From: Margaritifera margaritifera
Lineage: Eukaryota; Mollusca; Bivalvia; Unionida; Margaritiferidae
Length of the DNA: 64,000 nt
Direction of reading: 5' to 3'
Assembly (NCBI GenBank): GCA_029931535.1
Contig: JAQPZY010000871.1
Span: 372,001 to 436,000 of the forward strand
This document shows positions 25,755-36,599 of this stretch, piece after piece. A model generated the notes under the pieces. The model saw nothing but the letters and a program-made list of their open reading frames with translations, was not told the origin of the DNA and made no database searches. The stretch's first letter is position 1. Each line of letters starts with the position of its first letter. The translations under genes were made by a program, and so were the position numbers.

Positions 25755-28700
25755 ACTGTTGCAGTAACATACAATTTAGTGACGAAAATGACTTTTACTG
25801 TTGCAGTATCACACAATTTAGTGAAGAAACTGACTTTTACTGTTGCAGTATCACACAATTTAGTGAAGAAAATGACTTTTACTGTTGCAGTATCACACAA
25901 TTTAGTGAAGAAACTGAGTTTTACTGTTGCAGTATCACATAATTTAGTGAAGAAACTGACTTTTACTGTTGCAGTAGCATACAATTTAGTGAAGAAAATG
26001 ACTTTTACTGTTGCAGTATCACACAATTTAGTGAAGAAAATGACTTTTACTGTTGCAGTATCACACAATTTAGTGAAGAAACTGAGTTTTACTGTTGCAG
26101 TATCACACAATTTAGTGAAGAAACTGACTTTTACTGTTGCAGTATCACACAATTTAGTGAAGAAACTGAGTTTTACTGTTGCAGTATCACACAATTTAGT
26201 GAAGAAACTGAGTTTTACTGTTGCAGTAGCATATAATTTAGTGAAGAAACTGACTTTTACTGTTGCAGTATCACACAATTTAGTGAAGAAACTGAGTTTT
26301 ACTGTTGCAGTAGCATACAATTTAGTGAAGAAACTGACTTTTAATGTTGCAGTATCACACAATTTAGTGAAGAAACTGAGTTTTACTGTTGCAGTATCAC
26401 ACAATTTAGTGAAGAAACTGAGTTTTACTGTTGCAGTATCACACAATTTAGTGAAGAAACTGACTTTTACTGTTGCAGTATCACACAATTTAGTGAAGAA
26501 ACTGAGTTTTACTGTTGCAGTATCACATAATTTAGTGAAGAAACTGACTTTTACTGTTGCAGTAGCACACAATTTAGTGAAGAAACTGACTTTTACTGTT
26601 GCAGTAGCACACAATTTAGTGACGAAACTGACTTTTACTGTTGCAGTATCACACAATTTAGTGAAGAAACTGAGTTTTACTGTTGCAGTATCACACAATT
26701 TAGTGACGAAAATGACTTTTACTGTTGCAGTATCACACAATTTAGTGAAGAAACTGACTTTTACTGTTGCAGTATCACACAATTTAGTGAAGAAACTGAC
26801 TTTTACTGTTGCAGTATCACACAATGTAGTGACGAAAATGACTTTTACTGTTGCAGTATCACACAATTTAGTGAAGAAACTGAGTTTTACTGTTGCAGTA
26901 TCACACAATTTAGTGAAGAAACTGAGTTTTACTGTTGCAGTAGCATATAATTTAGTGAAGAAACTGACTTTTACTGTTGCAGTATCACACAATTTAGTGA
27001 AGAAACTGAGTTTTACTGTTGCAGTAGCATACAATTTAGTGAAGAAACTGACTTTTACTGTTGCAGTATCACACAATTTAGTGAAGAAACTGAGTTTTAC
27101 TGTTGCAGTATCACACAATTTAGTGAAGAAACTGAGTTTTACTGTTGCAGTATCACACAATTTAGTGAAGAAACTGACTTTTACTGTTGCAGTATCACAC
27201 AATTTAGTGAAGAAACTGAGTTTTACTGTTGCAGTATCAAATAATTTAGTGAAGAAACTGACTTTTACTGTTGCAGTAGCATACAATTTAGTGAAGAAAC
27301 TGACTTTTACTGTTGCAGTAGCACACAATTTAGTGAAGAAACTGACTTTTACTGTTGCAGTATCAGACAATTTAGTGAAGAAACTGAGTTTTACTGTTGC
27401 AGTATCACACAATTTAGTGACGAATATGACTTTTACTGTTGCAGTATCACACAATTTAGTGAAGAAACTGACTTTTACTGTTGCAGTATCACACAATTTA
27501 GTGAAGAAACTGACTTTTACTGTTGCAGTATCACACAATGTAGTGACGAAAATGACTTTTACTGTTGCAGTATCACACAATTTAGTGAAGAAACTGAGTT
27601 TTACTGTTGCAGTATCACACAATTTAGTGAAGAAACTGACTTTTACTGTTGCAGTAGCATACAATTTAGTGACGAAATTGACTTTTACTGTTGCAGTATC
27701 ACACAATTTAGTGAAGAAACTGAGTTTTACTGTTGCAGTATCACACAATTTAGTGAAGAAACTGACTTTTACTGTTGCAGTAGCACACTATTTAGTGACG
27801 AAATTGACTTTTACTGTTGCAGTATCATACAATTTAGTGAAGAAACTGAGTTTTACTGTTGCAGTATCACACAATTTAGTGAAGAAACTGACTTTTACTG
27901 TTGCAGTATCACACAATTTAGTGAAGAAACTGAGTTTTTACTGTTGCAGTAGCACCGATTTTAGTGAAGAAACTGACTTTTACTGTTGCAGTAGCATACA
28001 ATTTAGTGACGAAAATGACTTTTACTGTTGCAGTATCACACAATTTAGTGAAGAAACTGAGTTTTACTGTTGCAGTAGCATATAATTTAGTGAAGAAACT
28101 GACTTTTACTGTTGCAGTAGCATACAATTTAGTGAAGAAACTGAGTTTTACTGTTGCAGTAGCATACAATTTAGTGAAGAAACTGACTTTTACTGTTGCA
28201 GTATCACACAATTTAGTGAAGAAACTGAGTTTTACTGTTGCAGTAGCATACAATTTAGTGAAGAAACTGACTTTTACTGTTGCAGTATCACACAATTTAG
28301 TGAAGAAACTGAGTTTTACTGTTGCAGTATCACACAATTTAGTTAAGAAACTGACTTTTACTGTTCAGTAGCACACAATTTAGTGACGAAAATGACTTTT
28401 ACTGTTGCAGTATCACACAATTTAGTGAAGAAACTGAGTTTTACTGTTGCAGTAGCATATAATTTAGTGAAGAAACTGACTTTTACTGTTGCAGTAGCAC
28501 ATAATTTAGTGAAGAAAATGACTTTTACTGTTGCAGTATCACACAATTTAGTGAAGAAACTGAGTTTTACTGTTGCAGTAGCACCGATTTTAGTGAAGAA
28601 AATGACTTTTACTGTTGCAGTATCACACAATTTAGTGAAGAAACTGAGTTTTACTGTTGCAGTAGCATATAATTTAGTGAAGAAACTGACTTTTACTGTT

Positions 28701-29010
28701 GCAGTATCACACAATTTAGTGAAGAAACTGACTTTTACTGTTGCAGTATCACACAATTTAGTGAAGAAACTGAGTTTTACTGTTGCAGTAGCACCGATTT
28801 TAGTGAAGAAACTGACTTTTAATGCTGCAGCAGCGCACAATTTAGTGAACAAAATGACTTTTACTGTTGCAGCAGCACCCATTTTAGTGAAAAAACTGAC
28901 TTTTACTGTTGCAGTAGCACCCATTTTGCTGAAGAAACTGACTTTTACTGTTGCAGTAGCATACAAAATAGTCAAGAAATTGACTTTTACTGTTGCAGCA
29001 GCACACAAAA
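25755..29010. repeat. giant satellite, 42-bp unit, about 77 units
   Basis: Unit ACTGACTTTTACTGTTGCAG TATCACACAATTTAGTGAAG AA. Units differ at only five or six favoured positions (C/G in GACTTTT or GAGTTTT, T/G in AGTATCA or AGTAGCA, C/T in CACAC or CATAC, A/C in GAAGAA or GACGAA, C/A in ACTGA or AATGA), reused in many combinations, which points to ongoing unequal exchange or conversion. Because 42 is divisible by three, two plus frames and one minus frame stay open for up to 768 codons. Variants are mostly amino-acid changing with no excess of silent changes, so I do not call a gene. Confidence 0.95.
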
Positions 29011-30225
29011 TTCAATGATACAATGGCCTTTATTGTTGCAAAAGCACACATTTTAGAGGAAGAAAAAAAAAAGACTTTTGCTCGTGCAGTGTCACACAAT
29101 CTAGTGAAACAAACTGACTTTTACTGTTACAATAGCACACATTTAATGAAGACACTGACTTTTACTTCTGCAGTAGCACACACTTTAGTGAAAAAATGAC
29201 TTTTATTTTTGCAATTTAGTGAGAGAAAAAACTGACTTTTGACTTATACTATTACAATAGCACCCATTTTAGTGAAAAACTGACTTACTGTTACAGTAGC
29301 ATCCATTTTAGTGAAAAACTGACTTACTGTTGCAGTAGCACCCATTTAAAAAACTGACTTACTGTTGCAGTAGCACACATTTTAGCGAAAAACTGACTTA
29401 CTGTTGCAGTAGCACCCATTTTAGTGAAAAACTGACTTACTGTTGCAGTAGCACCCATTTTAGTGAAAAACTGACTTACTGTTGCAGTAGCACCCATTTT
29501 AGTGAAAAACTGACTTACTGCTGCAGTAGCACCCATTTTAGTGAAAAACTGACTTACTGTTGCAGTAGCACCCATTTTAGTGAAAAACTGACTTACTGTT
29601 GCAGTAGCAACCATTTTAGTGAAAAACTGACTTACTGTTGCAGTAGCAACCATTTTAGTGAAAAACTGACTTACTGTTGCAGTAGCGCCCATTTTAGAGA
29701 AAAACTGACTTACTGTTGCAGTAGCACCCATTTTAGAGAAAAACTGACTTACTGTTGCAGTAGCACCCATTTTAGTGAAAAACTGACTTACTGTTGCAGT
29801 AGCACCCATTTTAGTGAAAAACTGACTTACTGCTGCAGTAGCACCCATTTTAGTGAAAAACTGACTTACTGTTGCAGTAGCACCCATTTTAGTGAAAAAC
29901 TGACTTACTGTTGCAGTAGCAACCATTTTAGTGAAAAACTGACTTACTGTTGCAGCAGCACCCATTTTAGTGAAAACAACTGACATTTTTGTTCCAATAG
30001 CAAACACTAGTGAGAAAAAAAAAAAAACTTTTACTGTTGCAGTATCATACAAATTTAATAGAAAGACTGTTACAATTGCACACAATCTAGTGACGAAACT
30101 GACATTTTCTGTTGCAGTAGCAAACACGTTTAGTGAGAGAAATAATCCTGCCTTTTACTTTTCTAGTAACACACTTTTAAGTGAAGAAACTGACTTGTAC
30201 TGTTCCGGTAGCACACAATTTAGTT
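29010..30225. repeat. satellite continuation: degraded units and a 39-bp subfamily
   Basis: 29,010-29,270 and 29,985-30,225 hold diverged units with A-run insertions. 29,270-29,985 holds about 18 units of a 39-bp version, CTGACTTACTGTTGCAGTAG CACCCATTTTAGTGAAAAA, which has lost a TTT and keeps frame. Confidence 0.92.
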
Positions 30226-30403
30226 GGATAGTTTTGTTCGCTAATTGGTTTCTTTTGTCTGATCGAACTAGTAGTTTTTAATTTTTTTTACCTATAATCC
30301 TATTGGTCCAGTGTATTTAGAGCACTGGATATAATGACAGAGCTGGAATTTGAATTTCTCGAAATTTATCGGTGTATTTATTTAACTACGTATGATCGAA
30401 GCC

Positions 30404-30405
30404 CA

Positions 30406-30450
<45 letters not shown>
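30404..30450. repeat. A-run and (TA)n
   Basis: About 20 A residues pass into (TA)n between the main satellite and its last block. Confidence 0.95.
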
Positions 30451-30454
<4 letters not shown>

Positions 30455-30522
30455 ATATTTAAATTTCTGTATGGTCCATTACTCTTAGTACATCCACTAC
30501 TCGCGACGCATCCCACAGCAAA

Positions 30523-30790
30523 TATAGTGAAGAAACTGAGTTGTACTGTTGCAGTGGCACACAATATAGTGAAGAAACTGAGTTGTACTGTTGCAGTGGC
30601 ACACAATTTAGTGAAGAAACTGAGTTGTACTGTTGCAGTGGCACACAATTTAGTGAAGAAACTGAGTTGTACTGTTGCAGTGGCACACAATTTAGTGAAG
30701 AAACTGAGTTGTACTGTTGCAGTGGCACACAATTTAGTGAAGAAACTGAGTTGTACTGTTGCAGTGGCACACGATATAGTGAAGAAACTT
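30523..30790. repeat. satellite subfamily block, 42 bp, 6 units
   Basis: CTGAGTTGTACTGTTGCAGT GGCACACAATTTAGTGAAGA AA, a separate homogeneous subfamily (TTG for TTT, GTGGCA for GTAGCA). Confidence 0.93.
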
Positions 30791-30810
30791 AAACCTCTTA
30801 CCCCTCTTGT

Positions 30811-30945
30811 CTGCTAATATATAAGTAAGTATATGGGTATAGAGCGAGTAAGCACTCCTGCCCTTGTTGGAACTCCCTGCTAATATATAAGTAAGTATAT
30901 GGGTATAGAGCGAGTAAGCACTCCTGCCCTTGTTGGAACTCCCTG
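30811..30945. repeat. 66-bp tandem duplication related to the 1.7-6.5 kb inverted-repeat units
   Basis: Two exact copies of CTGCTAATATATAAGTAAGT ... GAGTAAGCACTCCTGCCCTT. The ATATATAAGT ... GTAAGCACTCCT core matches the subrepeats at 6,470-6,515. Confidence 0.8.
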
Positions 30946-31062
30946 CTTTGATATAAAAGTACACCAAATCTTAAGCCGATCTTGTTTGTTTTTGATACAG
31001 TGTAATCATTTAAACTGGGTGCTGCAAAAGGTCACAGGTTATCAAATAGAAAATGTGTACTT
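30935..31062 (+). promoter_or_regulatory. TATA-containing block, copy B
   Basis: GGAACTCCCTGCTTTGATAT AAAAGTACACCA (TATAAAA at 30,952), TTTTGATACAGTGTAATCA and AAACTGGG, as at 25,595. The ATG at 31,098 follows. Confidence 0.6.
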
Positions 31063-31097
31063 AACATCAGGTCTATCAAGACTTTCGTGTCAAAACG

Positions 31098-31700
31098 ATG
31101 GATCCTCGCAAAATTGTACATTTGTCAGATCATCAAATTGTTAGTCGACTCTTGGAAAAAGTCTGGGGCATAATTTTTAACGAAAGGTATCTAAACGCTC
31201 TGAAAGAATAAAATTTGAACAAGCATGAAGACTGAAGTATTTAGTTTATATTTTGTGACAAGACTCTTCTGCGAACGCGTTATAAGACTTGTCAAGATAC
31301 ATGTTATACCTGTCAAGAGAAAGGACGTTGGGCTGAAGAATGCCCACAACATCAAAGAAAAGGAACCTCTAAGACAGGAGAAAATAGAGACAAACGTAAA
31401 GATATATATTATCATTGTCATGAAAAAAGACATTGGTCTACAGAGTGTCAAAAAGAAAGTGAGAAAAGAGGAAATGGAGGAAATTTCAGAACAAGAGGAA
31501 GAAGAAACAGAAGAAGAACCCATTCCAGCAAAGAAAATTAAAACAATACAAGCAGGAAAAAAAAAAAAAGCAGAATAACCCATTCCAGTGAAAACATTAA
31601 AAAAGATAAGGACAGTAAAAAAAAAAAATGGACTTTTGTGATGTGTTTTGAAATTTCTTTGTTATTCTTAGTCACGAGAATATACTTAAAATGTATTTGT
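31098..31700 (+). pseudogene. Gag-like zinc-knuckle protein, decayed copy
   Basis: The frame from ATG 31,098 (MDPRKIVHLSDHQIVSRLLE) runs into three stops before the knuckle region at 31,302-31,470. Knuckle 1 has Arg for the zinc-binding His (CYTCQEKGRWAEEC). Knuckle 2 has Tyr for the first Cys (YYHCHEKRHWSTEC). Nucleotide similarity to the copy at 3,099-3,400 (minus) covers the Lys/Glu-rich tail, the CCCATTCCAGTGAA stretch and the 3' flank up to GATAAGATATTCAAACAC at about 31,750, where a (CA)n tract starts. A seemingly open frame at 31,225-31,578 is out of register with the knuckles. Confidence 0.65.
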
Positions 31701-32099
31701 CTCTATATTTTGTTTTTTTTTTTAGTATGGATAAGATATTCAAACACACACACACACACAGAAACTTAATAATGTGGATAGTAAATAACTGGGTGATGAC
31801 TGGCTGTTGGATAGTAAATTACTGGGTAATGGTCACTCCAAATGGCGTGTTGAATAGTAAATGTTGAGTATTAGATACTAGATAACTGAGTATTGGATAG
31901 AGGATAGCTAGGTGTTGAATAGTAGATAATTGAGTGTCGGATAGTAGATGAAGTTTAAAGTTTAATATCACATTTCCCGTTTGACCCTATACAAACCCAC
32001 ACCAACACATGCTAAACCTATGAACTTAAGGCGTTGTGTTAGACAACCATACTGACCCACACATGTTAAACCTATGGACTAAAGACGTAATGTTAAATT

Positions 32100-32129
32100 C
32101 TCGTTCGACCCCATACAGGCCCACACAGT

Positions 32130-32161
<32 letters not shown>

Positions 32162-33049
32162 TTTTTTTTTTATTTGTAGCAGCGAAGCTTGCTTCAGCCA
32201 CTCGAAAATTGAATATTTTACTCATTTTTTGTGGTAGGGGGAGAGGCTTAAATTGCAAATTCAAAAAGCAATCCAAACAAATAGCAAGTTGTACAAATTG
32301 TCTATATATATCTACTTTTACTGGCTTGATGACAGAAAAATGATGCTGAATGTTTTCTAATACGCATTTTTTGCTCTCTCTCTCTCTCTCTCTTGAATAT
32401 TTCTCTTTATATTATTCGATGTTCTTGAATAAATTTAAACTGCACGATTGTAGGATACAAAACTTCTAGACAAAAATTATTCTCATTCAAACAAATTTAC
32501 AATGGTACGCTGAAGCTAAGAAAAACTTAAGGTAATTTACATTTTTTTCCATCAGGTGGCGTTATGTTTACATCGGATTCCACCATATACCGTTATGCAA
32601 ACATTCGTGTACCCCTCCTTCAGGATCATCGTGTGAATTTGATCTTTATCTGACTTTTGAATGTTCTCAAGAGACTTGAATTCACATTCCTAACTTTTGC
32701 GTGACTCGTCGTTCTTGCGACAAGTGCATAAAAAGAACCTTTATTTCGTCACTTTCGAAACTGTAGCGTGATTCCAGGAGGACGGTAAAAGATATTTAGT
32801 GTGTCTCGTATTCTTTATGATTTTGCCGAGTGGGTTTTAGATCCCACCAACTCAACATCATTTGGGGCGAAGGTGGGTTGAGACCACTTTCACGGTCTTA
32901 CTACAAAAAGATATGTTCATATTTAGAAATTATAGAAATTGAACAACATCACCATGCATCACAAAACCATATTTATGTTCATGTGGACTTTGGAAAATGA
33001 AAGGGTACAATTTTTGTAAATTTCAAAGAGACTATTAGAGTGATCAGTG

Positions 33050-33103
<54 letters not shown>

Positions 33104-33190
33104 AAAGTCAGAGATAAGTCCTTTACTCAAAAGTCTGGAGAAAAAGATTATTTTTTGGAAGAAAAGTATATTTAGTGAATGCATTTGTAG
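32100..33190. other. low-complexity and unassigned sequence
   Basis: Holds (TTC)n/T-run at 32,128-32,170, (CT)n at 32,377-32,394 and (CA)n at 33,047-33,098. A tRNA-like T arm near 32,865-32,890 is discussed under rejected items. No gene seen. Confidence 0.5.
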
Positions 33191-33202
33191 CATGAAGGAA
33201 GG

Positions 33203-33499
33203 TTGACCTCTATAAGAAATTTAACTTTTTGTTATTGGACCGAAATGAGTCATTGCTCTCAGTTTACCCATATGGAGAAAATATGTTCAAATGTACAAAG
33301 AAATGTACCAAGCATGAGAAAGATAGACTGGTTTGATTACTATGGATTACCTGGAAGACGATATAATCGACTTTATGAGAAGAAATACAGTATCCACTCA
33401 ATTCAATAATATGAGATTGCAAGAATAACGCAGCCTTGGATTCCTTTTAAAACACGTACTGACGCAGAAGAAGAACACATGCCCGTGAAGAAATTATGA
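33203..33499 (+). pseudogene. unidentified broken ORF
   Basis: One frame from ATG 33,203 to TGA 33,497 (98 sense codons) with a single internal TAA at 33,407. The protein is basic and aromatic with WFDYYGLPGRRYNRLYEKKY and, after the stop, PWIPFKTRTDAEEEH. Composition looks protein-like rather than random, but I recognise no family. It lies inside the composite region and may be one of its genes. Confidence 0.4.
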
Positions 33500-33529
33500 A
33501 AAGAAAGACATTAAAAAAGGAACAAACAA

Positions 33530-33585
<56 letters not shown>
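33530..33585. repeat. (TC)n tract
   Basis: About 28 TC dinucleotides. Confidence 0.97.
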
Positions 33586-33589
<4 letters not shown>

Positions 33590-34502
33590 CTTTGAGTTTA
33601 GCATAAAATTATATCCAAAGTAAACGATACTAAACTTTGATGTCTTTTTATGCCAATATATTTATCAAATAAAACAAACAGTGCAAAAAGTGCAAATATT
33701 AAAATCTACGACTGCAAAAAAAATGTAAAAAACGACTAAAGTACACTCATTTACCATTTTTAAGTGCCAGTTTAGTGGGGGTGAGGGATTTCATACAAAA
33801 CAAACGATGAATTTTTCTAGGGTTCCAATAAGTCTGTCAGTGTCTTCGATCTAGACCAAAACAGAATGCGGGGGGGGGGGGGTAAAGTCAGTGTATGTTG
33901 GGCAAATTTGTAACATTGGTCAACCAAACTGGTAAAAATCTCTGAATAAAATGTTGCAACATGACCAGAAATCTTAAATTCAACACGTCAAGATTCTGGT
34001 TTAACAATGTCACACACAAAATCAAATGTACTTCGGCTCTGAACAGCTACTGGGTCAAAAACGTTAATTAATAGGATAATCTAAAAGTTTGTAACAAGTG
34101 AACTGTCCTTGGGGTTTAAAAAATGTCTATCAGTTTATGCAAGCAGAATAGTAAACATTTTCAACAGAATTGACGAACCAAACTCGCCTCACATTGGATT
34201 GTTTTTGGCAAAACAATACCGCCTGACAGTTCGGTTGGCAAATTTGTAACCCAAACTGAAGAAAAAAAAAAATGAAAAAAAATCAGTCTGATGCTTTTTG
34301 TAAATTTACTGTCTGTAACATACGTAGCATTTTGTTGTTTTTTTTTTGTTTTGTTTTTAGTGAGAATCTTTAATTTCCATCAGAGTTCATACAGAGCCCA
34401 CATGTTACATTTTCTGCCAGACGTATCCATCATGTTGCAATGTTATATTTCTAACCATTCAGGCCCATTATGTGAAACCTATGAACCAATTTTTAATATT
34501 AC

Positions 34503-34640
34503 ACCTTGTTCCTATAAATTTCAACAAGGCGGCGTAATATTAAATTCCCGTTATAGCCTAAAATCCGCATACCCTTTTTAACATACGATTCAATCTTGAG
34601 GTTCAATTGCACCACTATACTACTCATGAACTTTCTATGA
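34503..34640. repeat. right inverted repeat of the composite region
   Basis: Reverse complement of 25,245-25,378, about 80 percent alike by eye. Confidence 0.8.
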
Positions 34641-35365
34641 TCAACATCATCGTGATCAGTTAATTTTACTATCCTTTTGATGAAGAATTACACAAATAGA
34701 GCTCCAGGAAAATCCATGGGCTTGATACTATGATGGAAACCAAAGGTTTCGCTTTCCAAAATGGATTTATCAAAGATTTACTAAGACAAGTTTCAGAACA
34801 TGCTAGTTTGTCAGGTTTTAATTCTTCAAGAAGTTGAAAGATTTCATCAGAGTCAATCAGTATACCATCTTCGCCAGTATTTATTAATGCAGTTTTAAAC
34901 AACGGGGCATTACGCAGATTTCAAAGCCCTTTGGAAAGTCGATGGGCTTTTTAACAGACTGGCCTACTGGGAATCTAGTAGAGTTATGTTGTTCATCCTC
35001 AAGGAAAAAGGAGTCGCTGAAATTATGCAACTATATTGTCATTTTTAATCCTTTCTAATATCTCTACCGCTGAAAAAAAAATTGAACCTTGTCACATATA
35101 TCATAAACAAAGTAGGACTAACCTAAATTCTCAAGCTGCAGTGACATTTGCAGAAATTTAGTGAAACTGGTGCCAGAATGTATGGCTAGTGATTCACACA
35201 TTGCATAATTCTAATGGTGGACCTAGAGAGAGTGTAGGAACTCACAAGAACAGCAACAACAAACCATCAGACTGGTTGCTAAAACATAAATGTAATTACC
35301 AAAGAAATGTATTGGTTGTTCCCGTCTGTGTTCTACAAGCCGGAACTCTGTGGTCAAAAACAAAA

Positions 35366-36200
35366 ATGGGACCCAAATCACTTTGTATCGTCAAAAACGT
35401 GTTGTATTTAGTGTTTTTGTGTTCTTTTATTCAAGTATCTACCTCACTGCCACAACCACCGGGATCAAACAGCATCGACATGTCTTCTTACCATCGTTAT
35501 ACTCAGTTGACTGAATTTCTCCATAACATTACTGCAAAGTACCCAGACATTTCCAAACTTTCAAGTGTGGGAAAGAGTGTAGAGGGTAGGGACCTTTGGG
35601 TCATACGGATAACTGATAGAGTAAATGAGACCGAGCCTGAAGAACCCATGTTTAAATACGTCGGAAACATGCACGGAAACGAGGCAGTTGGCAGGGAAAT
35701 TCTCATCTATTTAATTCAGTATTTACTAGAGAACCAGAAACTTGATCCTAGGGTAACGAATCTTGTGGATAATATTGATATATATATCATGCCCACTATG
35801 AACCCTGATGGTTTTGAGAAATCTGACGAAGGAGATTGCAACGGTAACAAAGGGAGAGAGAATGCAAAAGATGTTGACCTGAACCGAGACTTTCCAGATC
35901 AGTTTGTCAAAGAGACACACAATTTACAACCAGAAACAAAATCTGTAATCAGCTGGATTGAGAAAAATAAATTTGTATTATCAGCAAATCTTCATGGTGG
36001 CAGTGTTGTAGCCAGCTATCCATTTGATGACTCTGCATCCCATCATGATGATGTTAACAGTATAACGCCAGATGATGCAGTTTTCCAACACCTGGCACGT
36101 ACATATTCTAATAACCATAAAACCATGCACACAGGGACAAACTGCAAAGACAGCTTCCCAGGGGGTATCACTAATGGTGCCCATTGGTATGATGTTCCAG
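35366..36200 (+). CDS. M14 N/E-type metallocarboxypeptidase, first coding exon (partial gene)
   Basis: Zinc exopeptidase that trims C-terminal, usually basic, residues in the secretory pathway or at the cell surface (family knowledge). The ATG at 35,366 is preferred: it has a good context (AAAAATGGG) and starts a signal peptide with a hydrophobic core (VLYLVFLCSFIQV). The same frame is open back to 35,189, but that extension lacks signal features. From this Met: zinc ligands H103 and E106 in GNMHGNEAVGRE, NPDGF at 146-150, substrate-binding R174 in DLNRDFP, third zinc ligand H210 in ANLHGGSVVASYPFD, and GITNGAHWYDVPG at 267-279. N-glycosylation sites are at N54 and N88. The exon ends in phase 1 at a GTGAGT donor; the following GMQDYNY segment and the catalytic Glu would be in later exons, which I could not find. 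Closest in feel to carboxypeptidase D domain 1, M or E. Confidence 0.9.
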
Positions 36201-36206
36201 GTGAGT
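36201..36206 (+). promoter_or_regulatory. 5' splice site of the carboxypeptidase exon
   Basis: CCAG|GTGAGT is a consensus donor. The split codon G|GN would restore the Gly of the conserved GGMQDYNY. Confidence 0.85.
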
Positions 36207-36248
36207 TTTTGATTATGTAGGAAGAAAATGTAAACTTAGTCTTAGAAT

Positions 36249-36250
<2 letters not shown>

Positions 36251-36310
<60 letters not shown>
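36251..36310. repeat. (TA)n tract
   Basis: About 30 TA dinucleotides shortly after the splice donor. Confidence 0.98.
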
Positions 36311-36312
<2 letters not shown>

Positions 36313-36408
36313 CCAGTCTTTGAGGATCCTCAAGTGACACAACAACATTTTCCTTTATAGACAGGTATTTTTTAAATGGAATAAATTATATGATGCATTC
36401 AGAATTGT

Positions 36409-36540
36409 CCTGTATATGTACCTATGCATTGTAGCCCATGACAATATCCAATGACCTGATACAATTGGGACTGTCCTGTATATGTACCTATGCATTGTAG
36501 CCCATGACAATATCCAATGACCTGATACAATCGGGACTAT
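36409..36540. repeat. tandem duplication of about 66 bp
   Basis: TGTCCTGTATATGTACCTAT GCATTGTAGCCCATGACAAT ATCCAATGACCTGATACAAT occurs twice in a row. Confidence 0.93.
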
Positions 36541-36599
36541 CCTGGGAGTGACTAGGGCAAAAAAGATTGATTTTGGGTACAAAACTTAACTCCAAGTTA

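Larger units (their letters stand above)
25245..34640. mobile_element. 9.4-kb composite region bounded by inverted repeats
   Basis: 25,245-25,378 and 34,503-34,640 are inverted copies. They share TTCATGAAAGTAGTATAGTGG-like ends, a GTATGTTAAAAA block, and GGAATTTAACATTACGCCGCCTTGTTGAAATTTATAG-like inner ends. Between them are the 42/39-bp satellite, two copies of a TATA-containing promoter block, a decayed zinc-knuckle ORF related to the one at 3,099-3,491, and an unidentified broken ORF at 33,203. The arrangement suggests one mobile element that has gained a satellite, but two independent insertions of a small repeat in opposite orientation would also explain the ends. No target-site duplication was identified. 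Confidence 0.5.

Noticed and set aside
25748..30127. Very long open frames: 25,779-28,085 plus (768 codons), 25,748-27,748 minus (666 codons), 28,358-29,018 on both strands, 29,324-30,127 minus.
   Set aside because: All are read-throughs of a satellite whose unit length is a multiple of three and lacks stops in several frames. Variable positions change amino acids in each frame with no excess of silent changes, and several overlapping frames are open at once.
31225..31578. 117-codon Lys/Glu-rich frame.
   Set aside because: It overlaps the zinc-knuckle relic in a different frame; the knuckle frame is supported by its relative at 3.1-3.4 kb.
32816..32893. tRNA-Leu-like stretch (GCCGAGTGGG start, GTGGGTTGAGACCAC with a 7-base T loop).
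   Set aside because: The T arm folds, but the D arm region instead forms its own GTGGG/CCCAC hairpin and no acceptor stem pairs. At best a decayed tRNA-derived repeat.
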